Positions 32,570 to 41,445 of a stretch of DNA of 51,514 nucleotides are shown here, one piece after another; position 1 is the first letter of the stretch; every line of letters begins with the position of its first letter. The notes beneath the pieces were generated by a model that ran no database searches, was not told the origin of the DNA, and worked only from the letters and a program-made list of their open reading frames with translations. The translations under genes and the position numbers were made by a program. Where the stretch lies: assembly GCA_041744375.1 (NCBI GenBank), contig JBGTLA010000164.1:1-51514 (forward strand). The letters run 5' to 3'. Source of the stretch: JBGTLA01 sp041744375. GTDB taxonomy: Bacteria; Actinomycetota; Acidimicrobiia; Spongiisociales; ZC4RG35.

Positions 32570-33985
32570 ATGATGTCTGAAGAGACCTTACACATGTATG
32601 CAAGGGGGTTCCAGCTCTCCGAGGAGGATGTACCTTCCCCGAACCCCGGTTGGATACCGCAGAAGGCGCTCGGTCTGATAACGTATCGCGATCCGCGAAC
32701 CAAGCTCGCAGTTGTGGAAGCTAAACACCTGGGAGTAGCGATTGTAGGAAAGGTCATAGACCTAGCGGATCCCTCAGCTGGATCCGACGCAATTGCGAAC
32801 AATGCCTTGCAATTTCTCCGGATAAGTAGAGAGGCGTTTCTTGATTATGCCAGCTCTCTAGGCGGCAGACATCTGATCGTATACCGGAAAGATGGCTTGC
32901 ACGTATTGGGCGATGCCACCTGCTCGCTGTCTTGCTTTTACTCAGCTGAGTCTCCTCTTATCGCAGCATCGCACGCGAGGATTGTTGCCGAGGTGCGCGG
33001 TGCAAGAGCCAACCCCCTGCTAGACGACCTGGAAGGACATCCCGCGTGGCGAAGACCACGCCCCGCGAGGAGTTATCCAGGTGATCAGACACCCTTCAAA
33101 GGGCGTCTTCCTCTTGACCGCCAACGTAATTCTGAATGCATCAGACATGTCGATTCGGCGATTCTGGCCAACCAAACCTCGTGAGGATCAGGATTCCTCC
33201 ACGGTGGCTACTGAGTGCATCCGAATGATGCTACCGCAGATCGCCTGGCTAATCCAACAAAACTGCCGTATCGTTATGTTAGTGACCGCGGGATTGGACA
33301 GTCGCACTACGGTAGCTATTGCGCGTAATACGGCGGCTGACATTACCTTCTTTACCCATGATAGCGAGAACGCCGCGGATAGGCAAGATGTTGAGACATT
33401 CTCGCGTATCGCCGCACGAATGAGTTTGCATCACCTTGCGATTGCTATGCGCAACAGTTCAGCGATAATCCCGACAGAGATGTTTCAACACACGTCGTTC
33501 TTTCCGCATAGTCGGAGCGCAACGGCGGCGTATCTACGACTGTTCTCCGAAAGCATACACATTCGATCGAACCTGGCGGAGATTGGGCGAGCCTACTATC
33601 GGAAACTCAACGTCACTTACCCGGAGACGGCTACACCTCGTGCGCTCGCTCGTTCATGGCGTCACATGCAATCCAATAGAGCTGCCGTAACGGCTTTCGA
33701 GGAGTGGATCGCCAAGATAGGGTTGATCGACGTCGACCTAGACTACGACTATATGGACTTGTTTTACTGGGAACATAGGATGCCAGCCTGGTATGGGCTA
33801 CTCCTGCGCGAAACCGACATTGCTATGGAAACCCTAAGCATCTTCAACATGAGGTATCTCCTGGAGGCGATGCTGTCGGCGCCTGAAGGGATTGAGTGAG
33901 AGGGTCTGTGCAACGCCATGTAATTCATGCGATGTGGCCGGAGCTGACTGAGTTTCCAATTAATGGAGACTCGTTTTGGGACTGA
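32570..33985 (+). pseudogene. Asparagine-synthase-like gene disrupted by two single-base frameshifts
   Basis: Three frames together give one asparagine-synthetase-related protein of about 470 residues. Frame 1 (from ATG 32570) carries the amidotransferase-like N-terminus (ASSLGGRHLIVYRKDGLHVL) and YPGDQTPFKG. A +1 slip in AAAGGG at 33098-33103 moves to the second frame, which continues VFLLTANVILN...RRFWP and contains the PP-loop-like LVTAGLDSRTTVA. A second single-base slip near 33896-33902 moves to a frame reading RGSVQRHVIHAMWPELTEFP, the family's C-terminal signature, ending at TGA 33985. Without the N-terminal Cys, glutamine use is unlikely even in the intact ancestor. Such proteins are frequent in exopolysaccharide loci, with unknown acceptors. 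Sequencing error is possible and would make it a normal gene. Confidence 0.75.
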
Positions 33986-34331
33986 AGGCCGGTCAGCATG
34001 TTCACGGTGGCGGGCGGCTGGTTCGGCGTACTAACGATTCCCCTGGTAAGGGAGTGAGGTGCGGCAATCGTCGGTTCGTCTGGATCGTGTCGTCACCCGG
34101 TCAACTTGTTGCATCTTCCTGAATTGACGGCGAAATGAGGGTCACATCAACAGAGCGATCGGGGTGCCCGAAGGTCCATTCGGCTCCGTGGCAGGTGAAT
34201 CCTCGGGAGGGTAGATGGAGCGTTCTGAGAGGGCGGAGCGAGGCGATCAGGCGGCTTCGCCTCTTGAGGGTGGTAGCGGCCACAGCCGCGACGGCGGCCG
34301 TATCGGGGGCCAGCAAATTGGGGAGACGGCG
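33986..34331. other. 346-bp gap without a supported gene
   Basis: Reading frames here are short and give no recognisable protein. There is a small AGGCG-GCTT-CGCCT hairpin near 34249. The acyltransferase reading frame is open upstream to ATG 34215, but those residues look non-native. GGGGAG just before 34332 is the likely ribosome site of the next gene. Confidence 0.5.
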
Positions 34332-36395
34332 ATGCTGACAGATCGCAAGTTCCGCCCCGACATTGAGGGTCTTCGCGCTATTGCAGTGATACTGGTCCTT
34401 CTCTATCACGCACAGATCGACATGTTCCGTGGTGGGTTCATCGGCGTCGATGTCTTTCTTGTTCTGTCGGGCTACCTGATTACGCGGTCGCTTCTCGAAG
34501 AGGCCGAACGGGAAGGCCGTATCCGCGTGATGCAGTTCTATGCACGCAGGGTTCGGAGGCTATTGCCGGCTTCCGTGCTCGTTCTCCTGGCAACCGGCGC
34601 GGGTGTCGTCGCACTTCTGCCGGTGACAATGTGGCGCGCTTTCGGTGGTGATATCGCTGCTGCTGGAGCGTACTTCATTAACTGGCGTCTGGCGGTACGG
34701 TCAGTTGACTATTTGGCTGAGGATGTCCTTGCGTCACCAGTCCAGCATTTCTGGACTCTGGCCGTCGAAGAACAGTTCTACCTGGTGTGGCCCCTCTTGC
34801 TGGTGGTGGGGCTCGCTATTGCGTTGCGTTGGGGGTGGCGACTGCGGACTGTCACCGGGGTCGTGCTGTTGGCGACAGTTGGCATCCCGTCTCTCGTCTG
34901 GAGCATCGCGCTCACGTCCTTTGACCCCCCGCGAGCGTTCTTTGTCACCACGACCCGAATGTGGGAGTTGGCGATGGGGGCGCTCGCTGCCGTCATCGCG
35001 CCTCAGGTCATCGTTGCGTCGCGGCGACTAGCCGTGAGCCTAAAAGTCGCCGCACTTTCAAGCATTGTGGGGATGGCAGTGATGTTGGATGGCGCAACCT
35101 CCTGGCCGGGCGCTATGGCATTGGTGCCCACGATTGCCACGGCGACCTTGGTGTTGGTAGGTCGCCATGACCACGGCGACCGCGTTGAACGGATGTTCGC
35201 GATTGCTCCGATGCAGTCGGTCGGAGCGTGGTCATACTCGCTCTACCTTTGGCATTGGCCCCCGCTGGCGATCTTCGCAGCGCGTTGGGGTGGTCTGACT
35301 ACGAGTCAGGCGGTGCTGATCGTCGTACTGGCTGCGATCCCGGCCTGGTTGTCGTATCGGTTTGTGGAGAATCCGATCCGACATTCCCAGGTGCTTCAAC
35401 GCTCACCCCGCTTCACGCTGAGCGTGGGGGCGAACCTGTCGTTGGCAGGGGTGATGGGGGGTCTGGCGTTGATACTTCTGACACCACTCGGGCCATCTCT
35501 GCCCGCCGAAGGCGGCGGTGCGGAAGCGACGGAATCGCACGGCGCTGGTGCTCTAACGCCCGGATTGGCTGACTCAGAGTTGTTGGCCACTCTGGAGACC
35601 GTCGACTGGTTTGTTCCAGGGCCTGCTTTCGCGGTCAACGATGTCCCCGAGATGTCGGAGGAGTGTCAGGCTCCTCGAGCGGCTTCGGTGCCGGTGGTCT
35701 GCGAATACGGGGATCGCGCTGCCCGGCGTCATGTGGCACTGGTTGGCGACAGCAAGATCCTCCAGTGGGCGCCGGCGTTCGTCAGATTGGCCGAAGAGAA
35801 CGGCTGGCGGGTGACCAGCATCACGAAGTCAGCATGCGCCCTCACGACATCGGTGCCTATCGCCGGGGACGATCCATATCCCGAATGCCAAGAGTGGTCC
35901 GGTCAGGTCATCGATCTACTCCGTAGCGACCCTCCCGACATCATGTTCACTTCGCAGGCAGGGTCGCGAGCCGTTGCGGGCGATGTCGAGCAGGAGCGTC
36001 TGGCCATGATCGACGGGATGCTTCGAGCTTACGAGATGATTTCTGATGCAGGGGTCGAAGTTGTGCTGCTGCTCGATAATCCGCATCCTGGGTTCACGGT
36101 TTACGAGTGTGTCGCCGAGAACCCTGAGGACCTGGGGACGTGCACATTCAGTCGTGATCGCGCGATGACTTCAGGAGGTAGAAGCGTTCAACTCGAGGTT
36201 GCTGAGGCTGGGCCGTTTCGGACGGTCGACCTACTCCACAAGATCTGCCCTACCGAGACATGTCTACCGGTGATAGGGAACGTGTTGGTCTACCGGCAGG
36301 GCAGTCATCTCACTGCTAGTTACGTGGAGACTCTGGTCTCCCCACTCGCAGTCGAACTCGAGCCATATCTCTCCCTTGTCGCCGACGGCTCTTAG
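34332..36395 (+). CDS. Membrane acyltransferase (OafA family) with C-terminal SGNH domain
   Basis: 687 residues from ATG 34332, preceded by GGGGAG. Residues 1-~370 form the acyltransferase-3 domain with about ten helices: FRPDIEGLRAIAVILVLLYH (His21-type catalytic His), GGFIGVDVFLVLSGYLITR, QHFWTLAVEEQFYLVWPL and YSLYLWHWPPLAI. The C-terminal ~290 residues are an SGNH-hydrolase-like domain with the block I motif VGDSKILQW. The block V motif DxxH appears as QGSH (in YRQGSHLTASY), so the catalytic Asp is replaced by Gln. The family O-acetylates surface polysaccharides, lipids or peptidoglycan on the outer face. An alternate upstream ATG at 34215 adds 39 non-conserved residues. Confidence 0.9.
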   Translation: MLTDRKFRPDIEGLRAIAVILVLLYHAQIDMFRGGFIGVDVFLVLSGYLITRSLLEEAEREGRIRVMQFYARRVRRLLPASVLVLLATGAGVVALLPVTMWRAFGGDIAAAGAYFINWRLAVRSVDYLAEDVLASPVQHFWTLAVEEQFYLVWPLLLVVGLAIALRWGWRLRTVTGVVLLATVGIPSLVWSIALTSFDPPRAFFVTTTRMWELAMGALAAVIAPQVIVASRRLAVSLKVAALSSIVGMAVMLDGATSWPGAMALVPTIATATLVLVGRHDHGDRVERMFAIAPMQSVGAWSYSLYLWHWPPLAIFAARWGGLTTSQAVLIVVLAAIPAWLSYRFVENPIRHSQVLQRSPRFTLSVGANLSLAGVMGGLALILLTPLGPSLPAEGGGAEATESHGAGALTPGLADSELLATLETVDWFVPGPAFAVNDVPEMSEECQAPRAASVPVVCEYGDRAARRHVALVGDSKILQWAPAFVRLAEENGWRVTSITKSACALTTSVPIAGDDPYPECQEWSGQVIDLLRSDPPDIMFTSQAGSRAVAGDVEQERLAMIDGMLRAYEMISDAGVEVVLLLDNPHPGFTVYECVAENPEDLGTCTFSRDRAMTSGGRSVQLEVAEAGPFRTVDLLHKICPTETCLPVIGNVLVYRQGSHLTASYVETLVSPLAVELEPYLSLVADGS

Positions 36396-36566
36396 GCGAC
36401 GCGCCAAGATGGCGGCCAGGACCCGGGTCTCCCTATCGGCGCCACTCGAGGATCGGATTCGAGTTCCTACGATGGAGTCCGACCCCGGGCACCTGGAACG
36501 GTGTAATGATGAGGGGGCCGATAGGCCCGCGAAGAGTTCTCAAGTTCCTATGGCAAGATTCAATCC

Positions 36567-37622
36567 GTGGTTCATCCCAACCTTCGAAGATTCCTCCGAC
36601 AGGCCGCCAAGCGGCTTCCTCCACCCCGTGATGAGGCAGCGCTTGCCTTATTGCGGTCCAGTCGCGATCTCTTTGAGGGTCGGCAGCCGGTTTCCCAGGA
36701 GCGGGAACACGAACCATTCGGGCCAACCCCGGGCCCACCGCTGCCACCCGTGGATCCAATGCCAGAGTCGATGGATTGGTCGGACCTTCCAGAGGTGAAA
36801 GGTCAAGGTGTCGTCCGGAGCCTCTATCCGGTGGGCAACACAGACATCCGATACGACGTTTATCTGCTCGAGGAACTAAACCGCGAGTACGAGGACAAGC
36901 GTCTTGTTGCGTCCCCACGCTCTTACAAATCGTCGTCCATGTTCGAGGCTGCGCGGCGGCGGGTGGCATGGGCTCACGGTCATGTGGATCTCCGCCACAA
37001 GACGGTGCTCGAGATCGGTTGCGGTCCCGGCTTCGAAACATGGATCATGGCGAATGACCTCGGGTGTGACGCTCATGGTGTGGACGTCAAACAGCTCAAC
37101 TCTTGGGACACCCTGGCGGGTGACCGCTGCCGATTCACCTGTGCCGACCTGACATCGACTAGTCCTTTCGCGGCCGAGACGTTTGACAGGGTGGTCTCCT
37201 ATACGGTCTGGGAGCACGTCGTGCACCCCTACTCGCTACTGCGGGAGACATACCGGTTGCTCAAGCCGGGTGGTCTTGCATGGATCCGAGCCAATCTCTA
37301 CGCGGGGCCTAAGGCATCCCATCGCTACCGAGATATCTACTTCCCGTGGCCTCATCTGCTGTTTTCCGACGACATCGTGAAGGATTGGGATGTGTCCAAA
37401 GGGCGCCGTCCGATCGGACTGTCATGGGTGAATCGCCTTTCGATGCATCACTACCGGGCCTACTTCGCGGACATCGGGTTTCGGTTGCGAAGGCTCTCGA
37501 TACAGAACGCGGATTGGGATGAGGACTTCTATCAACGGTTCTTCGACGTTCTCGGTCAGTTTCCGGTGACCGATCTGAAACAGGACTTCTTTCTCGCAGT
37601 GCTCGAGAAGCCCAACGCTTAG
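36567..37622 (+). CDS. SAM-dependent class I methyltransferase
   Basis: 351 residues. Residues ~145-250 are a Rossmann-type methyltransferase with motif I VLEIGCGPGFETWIMA, an acidic GVDVKQL strand end, motif II-like FDRVVSYTVWEHVVHP and post-motif LLKPGGLAWIRANL. An N-terminal ~140-residue extension rich in Pro and Arg precedes the fold. The C-terminal third (FPWPHLLFSDDIVKDW) is characteristic of methyltransferases in surface-polysaccharide loci. It likely O-methylates a glycan residue or its lipid carrier, acting in the cytosol. Start GTG 36567 is assumed; no strong ribosome site is visible, and an ATG at 36550 is out of frame. Confidence 0.8.
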   Translation: MVHPNLRRFLRQAAKRLPPPRDEAALALLRSSRDLFEGRQPVSQEREHEPFGPTPGPPLPPVDPMPESMDWSDLPEVKGQGVVRSLYPVGNTDIRYDVYLLEELNREYEDKRLVASPRSYKSSSMFEAARRRVAWAHGHVDLRHKTVLEIGCGPGFETWIMANDLGCDAHGVDVKQLNSWDTLAGDRCRFTCADLTSTSPFAAETFDRVVSYTVWEHVVHPYSLLRETYRLLKPGGLAWIRANLYAGPKASHRYRDIYFPWPHLLFSDDIVKDWDVSKGRRPIGLSWVNRLSMHHYRAYFADIGFRLRRLSIQNADWDEDFYQRFFDVLGQFPVTDLKQDFFLAVLEKPNA

Positions 37623-37655
37623 ATCTGCTGACAGCGTCTGTTCGACGGGGGCTAC

Positions 37656-39188
37656 CTAACCAAGCATTGACTCTGCGAGCTGATCCTGTGTTCCCAGAAC
37701 CTCACTGCGTGCCAGGAAGTAGTCGTCTGAGACGTGCCAGGTGTGGCCGCTGCTGGTCCGCCAGAGGGCGAATTCGAAACGGGAGGTGGCAAAGATCAGA
37801 CCACCGCGAGCATTCAGTCCCCTTACGAAGGTCGAATCGACCCGGGCTCTGCGGTGGGCGAAACCGACGTCCTCCCAGGTGCGGCGGCGCATCACGAACG
37901 TCGGTCCGTTGACATAGCCGACCACCCGGTTCTCCTTCCCCGGTTGGAACAGCAGGAGCGAGTCCCGGTCGGCCAGGACGACTGTCTGGGACATCTTGCC
38001 CACCAGATCTGCCCCCGATGTCGTGAGTGCGTCGACCGCTTCGTCGAAGTAGCGGGGGCCGTAGATGTCGTCGTCGTCGACCTTGGCCAGCACGGAAGCG
38101 CCGGTCGACTCGGCGGCCATGTTCAGGCAGCGGCCGAGGAGCACATCCGAGGACGGAGTAAGGATGCGCAACGGAAGCCCGCTCTCGTCGGGCCATCGTT
38201 CCAGGTCGGCGACGACGGCTGGGTCGGCTCCACCGTGGATCGCCAACACCACTTCGATTCTCGGGTAGGTGAATCGGGCGATCTGATCGAGGGCGGGGCG
38301 AATTCGTTCAGGCCGGTTGCTTACAAGGAGGATGCCCACCGAGGGTCGCCAGTCGGCCAGGTCGAGGCCGCAGCCTCTCCCGAGGCGGGCGGCGCCGGCT
38401 CCGACTCCGAAGCGAGAATTGGCCGTAATGCGGCCAATCACGGACTGTTTGTCTGGTGAGCGCGTCGAATCAGGCTCCGCCACGATGTCGGCCAATTCGG
38501 AGTATTGCCCTGGTCCACTCAGCCATCGCAAAGGCGTTCCCGCCGATGCCGCCTGGACAATATCGGCGGGGTCGGTAGTGGCCTCTACATCACGCCAGGG
38601 GGGATACGCCTGCGGGGGAGGGCCGGCCGTGACCACGGGGAAGGGGTCGATGCTGTTGATCGTCCGCCCGGTCGGTCCCACGAAGAGGTCAGATGCTCGC
38701 AAGGCGCGGGTCAGGCCATCGGCTCCTTCGTGGTCGAACACGACGAGGGGGGCCCGGGCGGGCCACGTCAGCCACTCGTCGAGAGCCGGGCCGGCTCCGT
38801 GACCACCCACTATGACCAAGTCGGCAATTTCGAGGCCGTCGGTCCCTCCTGCGAGGTCGTGGGTATCGAAAGCGCCCGCCACCCACGACGGAGCCTGCCA
38901 GGTGGCGACACGGACGGTGGGATGGAGCGGCAGGGGCCCGTCCGCCAGGTCGGGTGGTGGAGGAGATGGAGCCGGTGACGGGGCCGAAGACGGTGAGTCC
39001 CCCTGGTGCCGTCGACGACGTCCCCGGGCCTTGAGCTTCTTGATGGCTTCGGCCCGCTCCTCGGCCCGCTGGCGCCAGATCTCGACCCGTTCCCGTTCTG
39101 CTCGGAGCTCTGCTTCGGCGTGGGCCCGTCGGGCCCTTTCGTCGTTGACCAGCTCGCGCAGGTGTTCGGGGGTGAGGTCGTGGCTCAC
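37656..39188 (-). CDS. Glycosyltransferase, DDDD-type, coupled to the upstream paralogue
   Basis: 510 residues from GTG 39188, which overlaps the stop of the preceding paralogue as GTGA; longer in-frame readings run within that gene and are discarded. An N-terminal coiled coil (LVNDERARRAHAEAELRAER) and a Pro/Ser linker are followed by a divergent middle region. The C-terminal GT-A fold carries LVSNRPERIRPALDQI, the VLAIHGG strand, the metal/sugar-nucleotide motif KVDDDDIYGPRYF and a late HTWHVSDDYFL. Its architecture mirrors the gene at 21695, so all three probably arose by duplication. The sugar is unknown. Confidence 0.75.
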   Translation of the reverse strand: MSHDLTPEHLRELVNDERARRAHAEAELRAERERVEIWRQRAEERAEAIKKLKARGRRRRHQGDSPSSAPSPAPSPPPPDLADGPLPLHPTVRVATWQAPSWVAGAFDTHDLAGGTDGLEIADLVIVGGHGAGPALDEWLTWPARAPLVVFDHEGADGLTRALRASDLFVGPTGRTINSIDPFPVVTAGPPPQAYPPWRDVEATTDPADIVQAASAGTPLRWLSGPGQYSELADIVAEPDSTRSPDKQSVIGRITANSRFGVGAGAARLGRGCGLDLADWRPSVGILLVSNRPERIRPALDQIARFTYPRIEVVLAIHGGADPAVVADLERWPDESGLPLRILTPSSDVLLGRCLNMAAESTGASVLAKVDDDDIYGPRYFDEAVDALTTSGADLVGKMSQTVVLADRDSLLLFQPGKENRVVGYVNGPTFVMRRRTWEDVGFAHRRARVDSTFVRGLNARGGLIFATSRFEFALWRTSSGHTWHVSDDYFLARSEVLGTQDQLAESMLG

Positions 39189-40858
39189 AGCATCGAGCCC
39201 GCCAAGTCGAGACCTTGCCGGTGATCGGGAAGCGCCTCGGCGAGGAAGTCGTCGTCGCTGCGCTCGTAGGTGTGCTCGCCGTGTCGGACGCGCACGAAGT
39301 TGAAGCGGTGGGTCGAGTAGAGGCGCAGGCCATCGGACTTCATTCGCTGCCACAAGGCTCCATCGACATTGTGGCTGACGTCGTCGAAGCGGTAACTGCC
39401 GAGGAGGTCGCGGGCCAGAAGCATCGTGGCTCCCGGGAGATGAGGCCCGAACCTCTCTTCACGGTCGCTCCGCCAGTCGATGGTCATGTCGTGGTCTTCC
39501 AGATAGACGATGTTGGAGGCCTTGCCGACGACCTGGGCCCCACTGTAAGAATGGGCTGCATAGAGATCGAGCAGGTGGTGCGGCCCGTAGTGGTCGTCAT
39601 CGTCCATCTTCGTGACGAGCTCGCCGGTGGCGTGGTCGAGACCCTCGTTCAGGCACTGTCCAAGGGTGAGGTCGGAGGGCACAGCCACCACCGAGGTGGG
39701 GTAGGTGAGTCGGGCCCGCGCGCCGGCGATGGCGGCCATGTCGAATGACCCTGCCCCGTGAAGGATCAGCACGAGCTCCTTGTTTCCCCACGCCTGGGCG
39801 TCGACGGCGGCGAGCCCTGCTTCCAGGCGCTCGGGGCGGTTGGTGGCGAGGAGGACGCTGATGGTCGGCTCAGACAACGGCACCGACATCCCCAGGCGCG
39901 ACATCACTTCCTCGAAGCGCCTCCGGCGCGTGTGCTGGGTCAGTACGTGTCGCCGGGCCGCCACCGACACCCGCTCCCGCATTGAAGGGTCGGTCAACTC
40001 GTGGAGGTGTCCAATCACCTCTTCTGTGGAGCAGGCAACCGAGTAGTGGTCGGCGAGGAGCCGGTCGAGTGTTGGATGGCGAGGGGCGATCACCGGCGTT
40101 CCGGCAGCGATGACCTCGAGGGCGACCTGGACGTGTCTGTTGGCGGTGTCGGGACCTGGCGCGTAAACCGCCACGTACTCCTTGACGAGGGCGGCCTGCA
40201 TCTTGCCGACCGGGGGAGTCGAACTGGTGCCTCCGGCAGAGTCATTGCCCAGGACGGTGTGGCGTTCCCCGAGGCTCAACGTCAGCTCGTCGGATATCTG
40301 ACCGGCATCGGGCGAGACCGTCGCCAGGTGGCCATCCGGTCGGCGATTCCACCCGACCGGGTTGTGCACCCAGTCGTCGACCGACGGAGCCAGTAACAGC
40401 GTGGGGCCACGCTCAGCCTGGTTGAGGAGACTCGCCGTTTCGGCCATGACCAGGTCGACCTTCGTTGCGACCGCAGCCTGCAGGTGATCCGGCGAGCGAG
40501 CGATCAGCACTGTCGGAATGCCCGCCGCCGCGAACCGCTCGACGACGCCGGGGGCGTGGTCGAGCACCTCGCCCAGGTCGGGTTCGATCATCAGGAGCTG
40601 GTAGTCGGAGGGATCCTCAGCGAGCGTGGGGAGAAGTCGATGATGCGGCGCCATCGATTGGAACATGGCCAGGGCCCCCACATGACCCACGCGAACCTCC
40701 GAGAAGGGGTAAGGGCGAGTTCTGCCTTCCTGGCGGCGGAGACGTTCGGCCGCGTACGGCCGCCCTCCTGGTCGATCATCGGGCGGGTTGGCACCGCTCC
40801 ATGCCCGACGCAGGCGTCGCACGGTCCTCCGGATCGGCTGACGGCTGGAACGAGTCAT
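39185..40858 (-). CDS. Glycosyltransferase, DDDD-type, with CgeB-like N-terminal half
   Basis: 557 residues. The N-terminal ~330 residues resemble a GT-B donor domain of the CgeB type (VALEVIAAGTPVIAPRHPTLDRL). The C-terminal ~220 residues are the GT-A module shared with two other genes here: VLLATNRPERLEAGLAAVDA, a LILHGAG strand and KMDDDDHYGPHHLLDLY, ending in HGEHTYERSDDDFLAE. It may be a bifunctional enzyme adding two sugars, or one half may be inactive; the sequence alone does not decide. Start ATG 40858 has TAACCT 10 nt upstream. It forms a coupled pair with the next gene. Confidence 0.75.
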   Translation of the reverse strand: MTRSSRQPIRRTVRRLRRAWSGANPPDDRPGGRPYAAERLRRQEGRTRPYPFSEVRVGHVGALAMFQSMAPHHRLLPTLAEDPSDYQLLMIEPDLGEVLDHAPGVVERFAAAGIPTVLIARSPDHLQAAVATKVDLVMAETASLLNQAERGPTLLLAPSVDDWVHNPVGWNRRPDGHLATVSPDAGQISDELTLSLGERHTVLGNDSAGGTSSTPPVGKMQAALVKEYVAVYAPGPDTANRHVQVALEVIAAGTPVIAPRHPTLDRLLADHYSVACSTEEVIGHLHELTDPSMRERVSVAARRHVLTQHTRRRRFEEVMSRLGMSVPLSEPTISVLLATNRPERLEAGLAAVDAQAWGNKELVLILHGAGSFDMAAIAGARARLTYPTSVVAVPSDLTLGQCLNEGLDHATGELVTKMDDDDHYGPHHLLDLYAAHSYSGAQVVGKASNIVYLEDHDMTIDWRSDREERFGPHLPGATMLLARDLLGSYRFDDVSHNVDGALWQRMKSDGLRLYSTHRFNFVRVRHGEHTYERSDDDFLAEALPDHRQGLDLAGSML

Positions 40859-40978
40859 CGTGACGACGAGGTTAGGAGCCGGCCATGTCCCGCGGCTCCA
40901 TCCACTGGGGTTGTCGAGTGCGCAGATCTGTCACCGCCGTCTTCTACGGTAGGGAGGCGGCGGGGGTCGGGGGAGGAG

Positions 40979-41339
40979 ATGAATATGAACGATGCCACGG
41001 CTCGGGCCGAGTTGTATTCTCGTTTGAGTGAAGTCCTCGGAATCGACCATGCGGGAACCCTGATGGCCTATCTACCTGGAGATGAGCCGGCGACCAAGAG
41101 CGACCTGGTTTCACTCAAGGCCGAGCTCACGGCTCGTTTCGATGGCCGCATGGACGCCCTCGACGAACGGATAGACGTCCTCGATCGTCGCATGGAGCGG
41201 TTCGAGGACAAGCTGGACGAGCGGATGGATGGCTTCCATCATGCCCTGCTCACCCAGGGGTCGGACCTACGTGATTGCATCGATCGGGTCGATATTCACG
41301 ACCGCCGGGCTGGTGGTAGCCATCACTCAGTTGCTCTGA
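40979..41339 (+). pseudogene. First copy of a small coiled-coil/TM gene, frameshifted near its 3' end
   Basis: ATG 40979 follows GGGAGGAG. The frame starts MNMNDATARAELYSRLSEVL and is clearly related to the copies at 45359 and 45759. At 41258-41261 there is one extra base relative to them (CAGGGGTCGG against CAGGGCCGG). Reading across it restores RTYVIASIGSIFTTAGLVVA and a TGA at 41337-41339 in the same place as the intact copies. Unrestored, the frame runs on to 41410 with an unrelated tail. The extra heptads make this copy's coiled coil longer than its relatives. Confidence 0.8.
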
Positions 41340-41445
41340 CGATTGGGTGGTGCGCTCTCGTCGATCGATTGGGATGTCGCGCCTCCAATAGGATCCGGTT
41401 GGCTCCATAGCCTGGATGCGGTTAAGTTGCTCGCCATCCCTACCG

